This document shows positions 48,322 to 61,074 of a stretch of 64,000 nt of DNA, piece after piece. Location of the stretch: NCBI GenBank assembly GCA_030737875.1, contig CM060915.1, forward strand, positions 568,710,577 through 568,774,576. The letters are read 5' to 3'. Numbering within the stretch: the stretch's first letter is position 1; each line of letters starts with the position of its first letter. The notes under the pieces were generated by a model that saw only the letters and a program-made list of their open reading frames with translations, was not told the origin of the DNA and made no database searches. The position numbers were made by a program, and so were the translations under genes. Source of the DNA: Allium sativum. Taxonomy: Eukaryota; Streptophyta; Magnoliopsida; Asparagales; Amaryllidaceae.

Positions 48322-49388
48322 CTCACTAGTTCTCATATATGAAAATCTTGAAAGGAAAATGTTGTATTTTGTAAAAGGAGTTTTTGAAATCTCTATTCTA
48401 TTAAATTTTGATTATTGTTAAAAAGAAAATTGGGTAAACAAATTTCCCGTAGAATGCATAAGCATTGAGATCTAGAATTGTTGCTTGAGAAAAAGAAAAG
48501 GATAGGCTAGTAATACGCAACATGGACTAGTAGTGACTACTAGGTGATGAAGGGCAAGCAATTATATAGACCCTGTTAGGTGGACTCGCGATTGTCAGAG
48601 GTAATAAAGTCTTATGATCCTTGGCCCATAGTTGTAGCTATGTAGGATACTGTTTGACTAGAAAACGGAAAAGCTTATTTGAAAAGATAAATAAATAATA
48701 TAAACATGAGAAACTGGACTAAGCCAAATAAGCTAAAGAATAGCCTAACTAACAAGAAAACAATAAATTCAGTAAAGCAACAAAACAAGACGGGGGAAAG
48801 AAAATGAAAATCCAAAGAAAAAGATGAATAAATATGAAATTATTTCAAGATAAATTCGAAAATACGAGAAAGAAATTTTCTTTTGTGGTTGTGCTTGGAT
48901 AAGAAAATAGGAAATCTTAATAGAACAGTTATATAAAAATCCAAGTACAATTAGAAAAGAAAAACGGAGGATGTGAATTTTTCCGTTTTATACCTTTTTG
49001 TAACATAAAAAATCGAATTTGGAAAATTAGATATTTCTAAATCTCGAATTAAAAGATGGTTGCTAGGGTTTTGGATGCGAAAATTGGATGAACTATGCTC
49101 TTATTCTATAAGAGTATGGGAAAATTTGAATGGAAAATGTTTTGATTTTTCAAAAATAATGCATCCATATAGAACTGCAAGTATATTTAGGATGTGCGCA
49201 TCATGTTTTGAAAAGTTTTTTAAAGTTTGCATACATATAGGTGGATCCAAATTAGGCATACATGCTCTACTATAATGTATTTCACTTTGCACATGTGCAC
49301 AATGTTGCAACAATTGGATGAACACTAATTGGATGTTGCGAGGGATTATCTATTTTACTCTTATCGAATTTCGGGGACGAAATTCATT

Positions 49389-49401
49389 AAGGGTGGGAGA
49401 A
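49389..49401 (+). promoter_or_regulatory. Polypurine tract of internal A
   Basis: AAGGGTGGGAGAA directly precedes LTR2 and is identical to 62774-62786 before LTR3. Confidence 0.88.
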
Positions 49402-50517
49402 CGTAACACCCCGCATTTTTAATATAATTAAAAATGAAATAAAATTTATGAAAATATGCTTGGATAGGTAAATAATGGTGATGTATAATGAGAATTAATT
49501 AATACATGGAAGAGAAGAAAAATTAATTCGATAATAGTGTGTGTAATGGAGAAGATAGTAAAATAAGGATATTTAATTTTAAATATCAGGAATTAAGTAA
49601 AATGGACATCACCATTGCGTTCCTCTCGAAATTTTGCATGAAATAGAGTCCAAATTTTCGAAAACCGGAGTCCGTATGAAGGAGTTATGACCTTCTGAAG
49701 TTTCAGCGAAAAATCAGAAAACAACCCAGCCCAGAACAGAAAAAAAAATGACCAGGTCGACCTCCCCTTGGGGAGGTCGACCATAGTGTCGACCCTCCCC
49801 TTGGGGAGGTCGACCTGTAGTGACCTGGAGCGGGAATTTTGGCCAAGAAGCGGGAAATTCACCCCAGAAGCTGTCCAGGTTCATTTTTGAGCACCTGGAT
49901 GAGTTTTTGGGCCTGGTACGTTGGTCTAACACCTATATAAACATCCTAGGCTCATTGTAAACTCCACAACAATTCATGGCATGGCCATGGCTCTCTTCTA
50001 ACTTGATTTCTTCTTCCTCCTCAAGCTATTGATCTAAATAAATCTTAGATCTATTCTTCTCTCTTTTCTCTACAACATCTATTCTTAAAAATTAAAAAGA
50101 ATGAGATCTAGAATTACTTCAACCATGAATAAAAAGAAAAGAGGCTTAGATCTAAATCACTGCGCAAAGAGAAGGAATTGAGATCTGCAACCTATGCCGC
50201 ATATGAAATCAAAGATAAATTGAATTGGACATGAAATCAATCAAAGATGAATCAAAAGCAACAAAAAATGGGAAATCAGTTCGAAGATTAATCTCGTTCC
50301 TATTTTGAAGATGACAAACACTGTGAGTGGAGTTATAATGCACTTTTTGTGTAAAATTATTATTTATCGTTCAAACATTCCCTATGTAAACATGAAATGA
50401 AATTATTGAATCCATAATGTTTAATATTATCATGTGCTCAATTTTAATTATTATGCCTACGATTATGTGCCTCCTTTTATTCTTTCCCTTTTTGATTTTT
50501 AATAGCTAGGCTATCAC
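49402..50517 (+). repeat. LTR2, first part
   Basis: Matches the first 1.1 kb of LTR1. Its first base is C instead of T (CGTAACACC), a mutated terminus. At 49755-49783 it has a perfect 13-bp inverted repeat with GGTCGACCTCCCC arms and a 3-base centre. It breaks at CTATCAC, where LTR1 and LTR3 continue CTATCTCGAGCCTAGATC. Confidence 0.9.
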
Positions 50518-50903
50518 TGTAGCGACCCGAACTTCCCCAGTCTAGTGAAGGCCCACGCCATTCACACATCAATCAATTCACCTAACAACCAAATTCAAAT
50601 CAAATCATCTAACTAATCTATGCAACCAAACAAACAAGTCCATGGTCTGTGGACGATTATGTCGGGTGCTACTAAACACCGTCTGCATCCTAGTATATAT
50701 ATATATATATAACTAGAAGAAGAAATTGAAGAGTGAGAAATTCTCACCGAAAGCTATCCAATACCACAACTCTTCATTTCGAGAAATCTTCATCGTTCTC
50801 GCCTTTTTGTCAGCTTCGTTGCCCGTATTCTCTACATATGTAAAAATCGAATTTTTACTTTACTATTCAATACATAAAAATCGAATTTTTTACTTCGCTA
50901 TTA
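50518..50903 (+). repeat. 386-bp duplicate of an internal LTR segment at the solo-LTR boundary
   Basis: It begins TGTAGCGACCCGAAC and then repeats, in the same orientation, the segment at about 55885-56330 of the adjacent solo LTR. Shared words are CTAGTGAAGGCCCACGCC, CCATGGTCTGTGGACGATT and GAGAAATTCTCACC. It is neither internal domain nor host LTR2 sequence. A remnant of a second related element or a rearrangement product would explain it. Confidence 0.75.
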
Positions 50904-53859
50904 TGTGACGACACGGAATTTCGCTCGATCCGAATCAGTCGTTAAACCGATCTAGACCGTTCGAAACCCCTGATCATTTGAGAACATGACAAATTAGAAC
51001 GCAGACGGGAGAACATTTCATTGTTATTACCACAATTCCATCAGAATACAAGAATATACAGAGTATAAATGAATAAATTACATTCGATAAATATCAGAGA
51101 TTACAATAAATTACATAGCAGCGGAAAATAATACAAAGCACAACTGAAGGTGATATACGGATACAGAGCTTTCCGGATATCATTCCAGCTGTAAACCAGG
51201 ATCCTGTGAATATAAATCTGCAAAACCAAAACTACTAGCTGCCCGTGCGGAAAATAGGGGCACCCAGAGTTTAGGTTAAAACAATAAACTCCAGGTCAGT
51301 CATGTGACTGGTGTGAGAACTAAAACAGTTATTAATCTTTATTTTCAAAGTTAGGTAAATCAGGGGACCACGCCGTATAACACGGAACGAGTTTCCTCCC
51401 AAGAATACCAGTGCATAAAACAACAGCGCAATGCTAAATAAAGAAAAATGAAGCTGTTATAAGACCCATGTCCTATCACACAATGCAACGCAAGCCGGGG
51501 GATAGGGTTTTCCCTTATAACAGCCAAAGCATGCTTGATACGTTTAAAACAAATCATTTGATACTATAATAAGTGTATAGTGTCAAAACATTTCAATCAT
51601 AAATATCAATCATAGGCGGCATAGCTACCATCTACTATGTCGCCATACTAGTTCTACAATTAAAACCGAAATACACGTATTGGAAATTGGATTTCCGTCA
51701 TGAGTCGAGGCAAGGGGCAAGCTCCTCTCCGCGTTCGAGACACTCTAGCAAATGCTCAGGACTACACACTCTGGGCAGCCACTTGGATCGGTTGGGCCGG
51801 TCCTCACTTACGTTAGAGGATTGGCAATTCCTGAACACACGTTTCCCGGTCCTTACAGACCTATAATCGAGGTGCCTCATTCCAACAACCACAAAGGTGA
51901 AAAGTATATAAATGTCAGGGCTGGTAAGTCACTGACACCACCAAAGCTAGAAAGAAACGTCGTGTTCTCCCAACAGCCCATATCCCGTTTTTAACTCATA
52001 CCGAGGTGTGAGGCTCGCGAATTCACGTTATACACAAAGCTGCCACGTAGGCGTGCTTTGATCATCAACCACAAGACTTTGCTTTTCAACAAAAGCCTTG
52101 ATCATTGCATCTTAGCGTGTCACATAGGCAGTTCATGCCATGCGACTGATGTCCATCGATATACAACCTCTGAGCTCGTACGTCTCAGAGAAGAGCGTTA
52201 AGCAAAAGAATAAATTCTCCGCCGCCAAACAGATGTATATTTAATAGAAATCAATCAACACAGAATGAAATCCAATGTCAGACACACAATCCATTTACAA
52301 GTCCGTTCTGGGTCTGAACGAAACCGGAGGCACTTTCCTCGCATATCCATCCATCTCTAAGTACGTCTGGACGACCACCAACTATTTCCATCCTCTTGGG
52401 TGTACAGCCCAATCAGGATCGTCAGTAATAATCCAAACGATGTGAAGATTTCCGGTCTTCAACCACCGTCTTCATCTTCGACTTATCGTCGAATCGGTTA
52501 TTCAGAATGGGTATAAACCCGGACTTTCCGAACAACCCGCGTATATTAAAACCAAATGTTACACAAGCACAACATACGCCTCATTCCAATTCAGAATATT
52601 CTTTTATTCATAAAATCACATTTTTAGGGAATGGTTCCCATTAATTTTATCCAAGATAAATTCTTTAAAATTTATCCTTTAATCTTCCTCTGGATGACAT
52701 TTCAAACCAAATTATGGTTTTCCAAACTAGTCGAGATTAGCGAACCATACCGAAGTAATTATTTATTTTATTTCCCAATCCCAACCTATTCATCCCATGA
52801 AGCAAAACTGGTAATACTCCATATCTAATACCTCCGTGTTGTCGGTAAAATTAATTACCATTTCACGTTCAAATCTAATTAAAGATTTAACTATCGCTTT
52901 GGAGCAAAACTGGCGATACTCCATTCTCGCTCATTTCTAAATTTGATAATTTAGATTATAGATTCACATTTCAACCTAATTGCAGATTCGTTAAGACTCC
53001 TTTTACTGGGTTAAAGAACTAGGTGTTATTTAAAACACAGTTCACGACAAACCCAAATCACATTCTATTTGTTATCGGGTTAAAGAACTAGTGTTGTTTA
53101 AAACACAGTTCACGATAAACCCACAAATCAATTCTAGTTCAATTTAAATCAAATATATTAGGAATTCCGATTATTTAAAACCCCTTTTTAAATCTAATTT
53201 ATTTATTTAAAAACAAATCGGGTTTTAAATTTAGTTCAAACTAGTTCATTTTGATAAAAATCTATTTTTATCTTTTCAAATATGGAGTTTTTCATCCCAA
53301 ATTTTCCCAAATCATTTCTTATGATTTCACACAAATTATTGATATTTTTAATAATTTTATCAAGGCCCGTACAGTCGATTTCCATCAACGGCCATCGAAC
53401 TGCACCTATAGCGACCTTTTTCGAATTTGATTTGGACGTATCTCCAAATCCAACCGTTAGATTTTGAATTTCAAATATTCGTTAGAAAGCTCTTTTCGAT
53501 ACGAACCCAACGGTTCCGGTTTTAGGAGAATCCGACGGTCGGATCTCCCGTAATGTCCGTTTGAAATAAATGGTCGAAATTTACGAACTACCGCAGCGCG
53601 GCGCGTTCTATTCAGGCCATTATATTATATATATAATATATATAATATATATTTCGTCGATTACTATTGAAAACAGATTTTATAATAGTTTTGAATTCGT
53701 TTCAAAAGCAATTTCAACCTTTATTTCAAATTCAAATCAAAAATTGAATTTTCTAGTATAAATCCTTTTTATTTCCATTTCTATTTGATTTCAATTCAAA
53801 TCGATTTTAATTCGATTCAAATCCATTTTCTTTTCAATTCAATTCAATTCGAATTCGTT

Positions 53860-54850
53860 TTCCTTTCAATTTGAATTCATTTCGTTTTCTATTCAATTCG
53901 AATTCATTTCGTTTTCTATTCAATTCGAATTCATTTCGTTTTCTATTCAATTCATTTCGAAATCGTTTTCTATTCAATTCATTCGAAATCGTTTTCTATT
54001 CAATTCATTTCGAAATCGTTTTCTATTCAATTCATTTCGAAATCGTTATCTATTCAATTCATTTCGAAATCGTTTTCAATTCATTTCATTTCGAAATCGT
54101 TTTCAATTCATTTCATTTCAAAATCGTTTTCAATTCATTTCATTTCGAAATCGTTTTCAATTCAATTCATTTCGAAATCGTTTTCAATTCATTTCATTTC
54201 AAAATCGTTTTCAATTCAATTCATTTCGAAATCGTTTTCTATTCATTTCATTTCGAAATCGTTTTCAATTCATTTCATTTCGAAATCATTTTCAATTCAA
54301 TTCATTTCGAAATCGTTTTCAATTCATTTCATTTCGAAATCGTTTTCAATTCAATTCATTTCGAAATCGTTTTCAATTCAATTCATTTCGAAATCGTTTT
54401 CAATTCATTTCATTTCGAAATCGTTTTCAAATCAATTCATTTCGAAATCGTTTTCAATTCAATTCATTTCGAAATCGTTTTCAATTCAATTCATTTCGAA
54501 ATCGTTTTCAATTCAATTCATTTCGAAATCGTTTTCAATTCAATTCATTTCGAAATCGTTTTCAATTCAATTCATTTCGAAATCGTTTTCAATTCAATTC
54601 ATTTCGAAATCGTTTTCAATTCAATTCATTTCGAAATCGTTTTCAATTCATTTCGAAATCGTTTTCAATTCAATTCATTTCGAAATCGTTTTCTATTCAA
54701 TTCATTTCGAAATCGTTTTCAATTCAATTCATTTCGAAATCGTTTTCAATTCAATTCATTTCGAAATCATTTTCAATTCAATTCATTCCGAAATCGTTTT
54801 CAATTCAATTCATTTCGAAATCGTTTTTCAATTCCATTCATTTCATTATC
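53860..54850. repeat. 27-bp minisatellite, about 35-40 units
   Basis: The unit is TTCGAAATCGTTTTCAATTCAATTCAT, with 22-bp variants lacking five bases. Because 27 is divisible by three it leaves a 350-codon open frame of FEIVFNSIH-type repeats, which is a by-product of the repeat and not a gene. TTTCGAAA is itself palindromic. Confidence 0.95.
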
Positions 54851-55080
54851 GTTTTCTAATATTCATTTTAAAATGAATAAAATCGATATAAATATCGTTC
54901 ACGTCAAAATGGCGTCAATCTAATCAACACGGCTTCATATATTTCTATTTTCAAATATTCTATTTCAAATATTTCTTATTATCAAAATATTTCTATTTCA
55001 AATATTTCTTTTTGTCAACACACGACTAATCTCAACGAATGAGTACCGTCCACGTGTGACTATTTTTGTTAAAATATTTC

Positions 55081-55335
55081 GTTCAACACATGACTAATCT
55101 CAATGGATGAGTATTGTCAACACATGAACCTTTACTTTATATTGATAAAGATGTAAATTTGATTATTAAAATATTTCGTTCAACACATGACTAATCTCAA
55201 TGGATGAGTATTGTCAACACATGAACCTTTACTTTATATTGATAAAGATGTAAACTTGATTATTAAAATATTTCGTTTAACACATGACTAATCTCAATGG
55301 ATGAGTATTGTTAACACATGAACCTTTACTTTATA
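55081..55335. repeat. 97-bp tandem repeat, nearly three copies
   Basis: Units start at 55081, 55178 and 55275 with CAACACATGACTAATCTCAATGG. A more diverged copy precedes them at about 55013. They lie next to the minisatellite inside the solo LTR. Confidence 0.9.
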
Positions 55336-56194
55336 TATTCTTTATTTTCTAAATTGGAATGAGGCCCAATCAATTACCACATAGCGTTAACTATATTGAT
55401 TTCCATACAACACATGTATATAATAGCATTGAAAAATAATCAACCATCAACCAAAGTGCACTACACTGTGTAAGCATCAAATATGGATATCTAACGCTTA
55501 TAACAGCCTGTCAATCAATCGATCGACATAATTAATCAATCAGGATGAGTGAACTTCAAATTTCGTCCCAATACCCGTGTGGGGTTTCAAACAATCAAAC
55601 ACAGATTTTATTCGTGCAGTTGGGCGATGTGTAAAATTTATCGTCCCAATCAATGTCATTTAAATAGGTGTACATAAACAAACCTTCCGGTTTGTAAATG
55701 AATATTTTATTTTATTCACTTCCACGTTAAAAATTATATTTTTAACGATAAAATATTTTATTTCAACATATGAATTTCTATTCAGTTCATTTACACAATA
55801 AAAATGATAATTTTATTTTTCTAACATATTTTAGAAAATTTCGGCGGCATAACGGCACGATACTAGAAACGGGACAAGGCCTAGCCTTATCCCCGGTCTA
55901 GTGAAGGCCCACGCCATTCACACATCAATCAAATCAATTTCATTTCACCAAACAATTCAATTCAACCCAAACAATCTAACTAACAACACAGCCAAACGAA
56001 CAAGTCCATGGTCTGTGGACGATTGTGTCGGGTGCTACTAAACACCGTCTGCATCCTAATATATATATATAAATAGAAATGAAATTGAAAGGTGAGAAAT
56101 TCTCACCTAAAGCTACCCAATCATTTTGACTCTTCTTCTGTAGAAGTCTTCATCGTTCTCGCATCTTATCACTTTCGTCGCCCGTAGTCACTAT

Positions 56195-56350
56195 ATATAT
56201 AAAAATCACATTTTTATTTCTCTATTCCATATATAAAAATCGAATTTTTACTTCGCTATTCAATATATAAAAATCGAATTTTTACTTCGCTATTCAATAT
56301 ATAAAAATCGAATTTTTATAATGCTATTAAATATATAAAAATCGAATTTT
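56195..56350. repeat. Tandem hairpin repeats in the solo LTR
   Basis: Four to five units of about 42 bp, each with a TAAAAAT-CGA-ATTTTTA inverted repeat, followed by CTTCGCTATTCAATA. Separate perfect hairpins lie at 55725-55747 (10-bp arms) and 56577-56599 (8-bp arms). Confidence 0.85.
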
Positions 56351-57985
56351 TACTTTAGATACAAAGGAAAATCATATATTTACTTTAGATAAAAATTCCA
56401 TCTTTATCTTTCTAAAACCATCCTAGTATATACAATTTAAAAACAATGCTACGTATTCAATTTAAAACAATGATATTTAATTTTTTAAAAAATCATATTT
56501 TTTTCTATCACTAAAATATTATGGTTCATACGATAAAAACCTCATTTTTAGATCCATAAAAATCCCAACTTATTGTACCTAAAGATCTTAACTTTAGGTC
56601 ATAATAATAATAAAAAAAAATTAATTTTTTTAACCTAATTAAATTCAGAAATACTTACAGCATTTTTTCTAGGGTTCGATGTGTCGGTGAACTGGAAAGG
56701 GGGAGGCGCAGGCGTTAGGCGGTCGGAGTTGGGATCTGCAGCGGTTTGAGGTGGCTGCCTTTGGGTTTGGGGTGCTCGCCGGAGGAGTCGTTGCTGGTGG
56801 GGTCGGCTAGGGTATGGATCGACGCTAGGAGGGGGCGTGAAGGTGGAAGAGGAGGAGGAGCAGGCGCGGGGAGAAGGAGGGGGAGAAGCGGCGTAAGGAG
56901 GAGGAAGAAAAGGGGGGAGGCTGATGGGGAGGCGCGGCGGTGACCCCCGATGGCGCGCGTCGACGATGGGCGGGGCTGAGCTACCGTCGCCCTCTTCTTT
57001 GTTTTTTTTTTGTTTTTTTTATCTGATTCGATTTTGAAAGAAAAAAGGGGGGCCAGATAGTATAGAAGGGGAGAGAGAGGAGGATATTTTTTTTATTTTA
57101 TTTAATTATTTAAGTCAAAAAGTTGACTTTTACATACGACCTCTAAACGAGGTCCACCGCCTGTCGCCTATAGCGTTTTACCCCCATTCCGAACACAATG
57201 GGATATGTATCGTAAGCTGATTCGATCGTTTCGATCAGTTTCTGTTAAAATCGACATATAACTCTATATATTGAATTTGAACGCGCATTTCAATTTACTG
57301 GGGTCACATACTAACTAGAAAAATTCCAGAAAAATATTTTCTAGCTTCGTATTGACGATACGGTCCTAACAAAACTAGTTTCGTCGAATTCCGAGACCGT
57401 TGGAAAGATGGCCATTTTCCAGGCGATTAAAATCAACTGAAACTGGTCAAACGCGTTTTCCTTTGCCACGCTCACATATTGATTCGAAAAATTATGAAAT
57501 TTGGAATATAGCAATAAATTGACATCACGGACCCAACAAAAGTGGTTTCGTCGAAATCCGAGGTCGTTTGCAAAATGTCTATTTTTAAGGGCCTGAATTC
57601 CATAGCGACTATTCAGAATTTTCAACTGGACATATCTTTTGATTCCCGCTATGAAATTTCGATTCTTCGGATTCGTTGGAAAGATATTATCAATTAGATC
57701 CTATTGTTTTTGGTTTCACTAAAATCCGGATTGTTTTGCACCCGGTACATTCAATTGAAGTTTGAAATCGAATTATCGAACTACCGCGCCATTTTCAATT
57801 CTATTTATAATTATATATAAATATTTATATTCTAACGACGACGTATATAATATATACGTTCTATATATATTCAAAATAAATTTCTCGTCGATATTATTTA
57901 AAATAATCTATTTTAAATAGTCAAAATTCATTAAAATTGCCAAAATAAAAAATTTAAACTGGCTCATAATTTCCGGGTTATTACA

Positions 57986-60900
57986 CTAGATCTATCATAC
58001 AATAAATACGATTGAATGATTATTGCAAGCGAAAAAGGGAAACGCTCGGTTTTGGGCTATGACATAAACATGAGGGTTTGGTTATAAATTACAAAGAGGG
58101 TTGGGCGTAATATAACATTGACAAAACCTGAATGCGTAAACCAAATTTAGAATTATACGCATGAACATGATTTGGGGTTTGGTGTAGAATTGACATCATT
58201 GATTTAAGCATGAAATTGACTTATGGATTTGTAAATGGGCACATGTCTCTAGAATAAAACCTGATTTATAACTTGAATTTGGATAAGAACACAAACTTGA
58301 TATGAATTGACATCTGGAATTTGACATGAAGTTTACATCTAGAACTTGAACATGAAATTGACATGAATATGAATAATGAATTTAATTATAGACATAACCT
58401 GTTAATGGGATTACAAGCATGAATATAAATTGGGGTTTTTGGGTAAAGCTTGGATTTGGAAAATTGACACTTGACATCTAGATTGAACTTGATACTTGAA
58501 TTATGGCACTATTGAAATGCATTGAACATGAACATGGTTGAGTAATTTGTGTAATGTAAATATGGACAAGATTATGAAACTTGAAATATGACATTTAGAA
58601 TATGCTTATGAACTTGACATCTAAAACGAACGCGAACATGGCATGAATTGGTAGTTGACATTTATAAGAACATGCTTGTAAGTTGGGTAATTGGCATAAC
58701 ATGAACTTAATATTTTTTGACATGATTATGAACTTGACATATGCCAATTAGAATAGACATGAACCAAACATGAAACGTGGCTAACTTGAGGTTAGGATGA
58801 GTTTGCGATGTAATCCTGCCTGGAACCGCCCGGCCTAACCAGTGGTTGCAAACAATAGGTCCTAATGTGAGAAGTTAGTCATATCGCGCTTGAAACCCGA
58901 GGTTAGACTGAGTTGTGGTGTAATTCTGCCCGGAACCGCCCGGCATAACCAGTGGCCACAATAATAGGTCTAATGTGAGAGGTTGTGGTGCATTAATAAT
59001 TAATTAATGGCACATGATTCACATGGTTAAGTCATGAATTCAAAGACAACACTTAACCAAATTTGTGAATGAACGTTATAAGGGGATGGGGTTAAGTCGA
59101 CACGAACATATCAACAAAACTTAACCAAAAACGGAAATAGGGAATTTTAACTACCTATCATAAATCGAAGTTGAAATAGTCGGAAGGGTTAATTAGGGGG
59201 TAAACCTGTCCTAGAGACAGCGAAAGACTATGACTTAAGATGTAATGTAAGACCTGAAGAGTGGGATAACCTATAATATGGGGTAAGCTAAGCAAGAACT
59301 GTGGGAAAACAACCATGCGCTATCACCGAATAAAAGAGAACTTAAGTTATGCTTGAATTCATGGGAAAACCTTAGTCAACAAGTTGAATTATAAAGAGAG
59401 AATATGTGGTCAGATGTCTAAGGTAACGAGAATTGTCTAAGTAAAACAACAAGAATGATAACTAAGTAACAAGCCTTAGTTAATAGGAACTAAGCAGTAA
59501 ACCTTAGTTAAGAAAACGGTCGAGAATGGGAACTAAGTTGTAATCCTTAGTTAAGGGGACTAAGTGGTAAACCTTAGTTAACAAGATTAACGGGAAAGGA
59601 AAATAAGTGGGAAACCTTAGTTAAGAACAACTAAGTAATAATTCTTAGTTAAGGAAACTGAGCCAGTCCATAAATAGATGAATAACCCGATATGGTAGAT
59701 CATCGCTTAACAAACACACGAGGAGGAGCGAACGTCTATCTGATTTCGTAAAAGGCTCCAGTGGACTGGGTTACGAAGGACGTAGCTTCAGGGGATGTGA
59801 GGGTACTCTTGGTATCCCTCTGTGAGTTTGCAGACTATCCGCCTGGACTCACAAAGGTTAAGGTCTGCGGTAGAAGAACCAAGGGTATGCCTTGGTTGCA
59901 GTATAGGCAACCTAAAGACTAGGGTGGACCAGTGTGAGTCGTCGATACTTAGTTTAGCCCTGTGATAGCATGTCGTCGACTACCTACCTTCTTTAGTCAA
60001 TCGTAGTACGTATACGGAAAGGCACAGAACTCCCAAATGACCATATACTTGTTATCTAATTATGGGTGAGGCTGGCAAATAGGAAAGTGGGGCATAGGTG
60101 GCAGGAGTACAGTTCTCGTGCTTGATTTTCTTGGATTGTCTTTCATTAGTTGAGGGAGGGGTCACGTGGGACCATAATCACTGGTAGAAAAACAGACCTT
60201 AGCATCTGCATCGGCAGATAACTTAAAGCTTCCGACCGAGTTCCGAATTTCTTGATTTAGCCCTATCACGGGACTCGGGCCGCACATATAGTGTACATGT
60301 GCACCTAGACATCGGAAATGATTCGCGATACATACGTGGGAAAAGGGCGTTGTTCGACAGGTAGCATAATCCCTAGTAGTCCTAGGTGGCATAAACCCTA
60401 ATCGAATCTAGAAAACGTTCAATAGGTAGCATAATCCCTAGTGGTCCTAGGTGGCATAAATCCTAGTTGAACACTCGATAGTTCAAGATAAGGAAACCTA
60501 GCCAGATCAAGGGTGGCATTCCAAACAATTTCAAGAATGGTGGCACTACGTTGAAGTAGTATAGAATTACGTGATAAAGCCTGTACGATATACGGCAAGG
60601 GACTGTACGTATACATGGAAAGGATTATACGAGTTGGGGAAAAATTACATATACGATGTATTAGGTTAAGTCTACTAGTAAGTGGACGAGAATGACATGG
60701 GTTGGGCCTTGGGTGCTAATATTGTGAATAACCTAATAAACAAGAAATTATAACTGAACGGTATATGTAGGGTTACACAAGAGTTTATTATAGTCCAGTC
60801 ACACAGAACTTATGTTCTGACCCCCTCCTCACAACATGCGCAGGTTAGGTTCATGACAGAGATAGTATTGCTTGACTATTGGCTTTGCAGTATTATTGTT

Positions 60901-61074
60901 AAGGTAATGCTATTTTGAATAAATTATATTTTATTCCTTTCGCTGTGAGCTGCTTTTCGAACTCTGACATGTTTCTTTCTCTCTATCTTTTCTGCAGGAT
61001 ACCAGAGCACCCAACTCGGGGTCCGATGGATTGGATTTTGAAAAATTCGGTCTGTCGAAACCCGGGCTGTTACA
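57986..61074 (+). repeat. LTR2, second part
   Basis: Resumes at CTAGATCTATC and continues to GGGCTGTTACA. With the first part it gives 4205 bp, close to LTR1's 4187 bp. It includes the duplicated GC module (58785-58985), the CTTAGTTAA array (59440-59660) and the two-copy TAGCATAATCC repeat (60361-60475). A GGTTATAAATTACAAAGAGGG insertion near 58080 is not in LTR1. Confidence 0.9.

Larger units (their letters stand above)
47669..49401 (+). other. Internal region A, non-coding (1733 bp)
   Basis: It starts with TC and TGGTATCAGAGC, ends with the polypurine tract, and contains no recognisable retroviral frame. A long (TA)n tract sits at 48264-48320. ACGAATTTCGGGGACGAAATTC-like sequence just before the polypurine tract is the kind of 3' pol relic seen in gypsy elements. 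Confidence 0.85.
50904..57985 (-). mobile_element. Reverse-oriented solo LTR of the giant-LTR family (7082 bp)
   Basis: Read on the minus strand it starts TGTAATAACCCGG and ends CGTGTCGTCACA, and it aligns with the 21654-28802 LTR along its length: the start with TTTTAATGAATTTTGAC, the two-copy module, GACCGG/CATTCTGAATAA, the CACACCAGTC-GACTGACCTG segment and the TTCCGCTG word. It is clearly a diverged subfamily. There is no internal region or second LTR, so it is a recombination product. It splits LTR2. No 5-bp duplication is present (flanks ATTAT/TATTA type on one side, CTAGA on the other), and about six bases of LTR2 are missing at the junction. Confidence 0.85.

Noticed and set aside
48114..48421. 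Open frames rich in Tyr-Ile on both strands
   Set aside because: They translate the (TA)n microsatellite.
53871..54923. 350-codon open frame with FEIVFNSIH repeats
   Set aside because: It is created by a 27-bp minisatellite in an LTR; repeat-length variants break the frame and composition is dictated by the repeat.
57341..57625. 94-codon minus-strand frame
   Set aside because: It reads through the conserved two-copy LTR module; the giant LTR counterpart has no matching frame.
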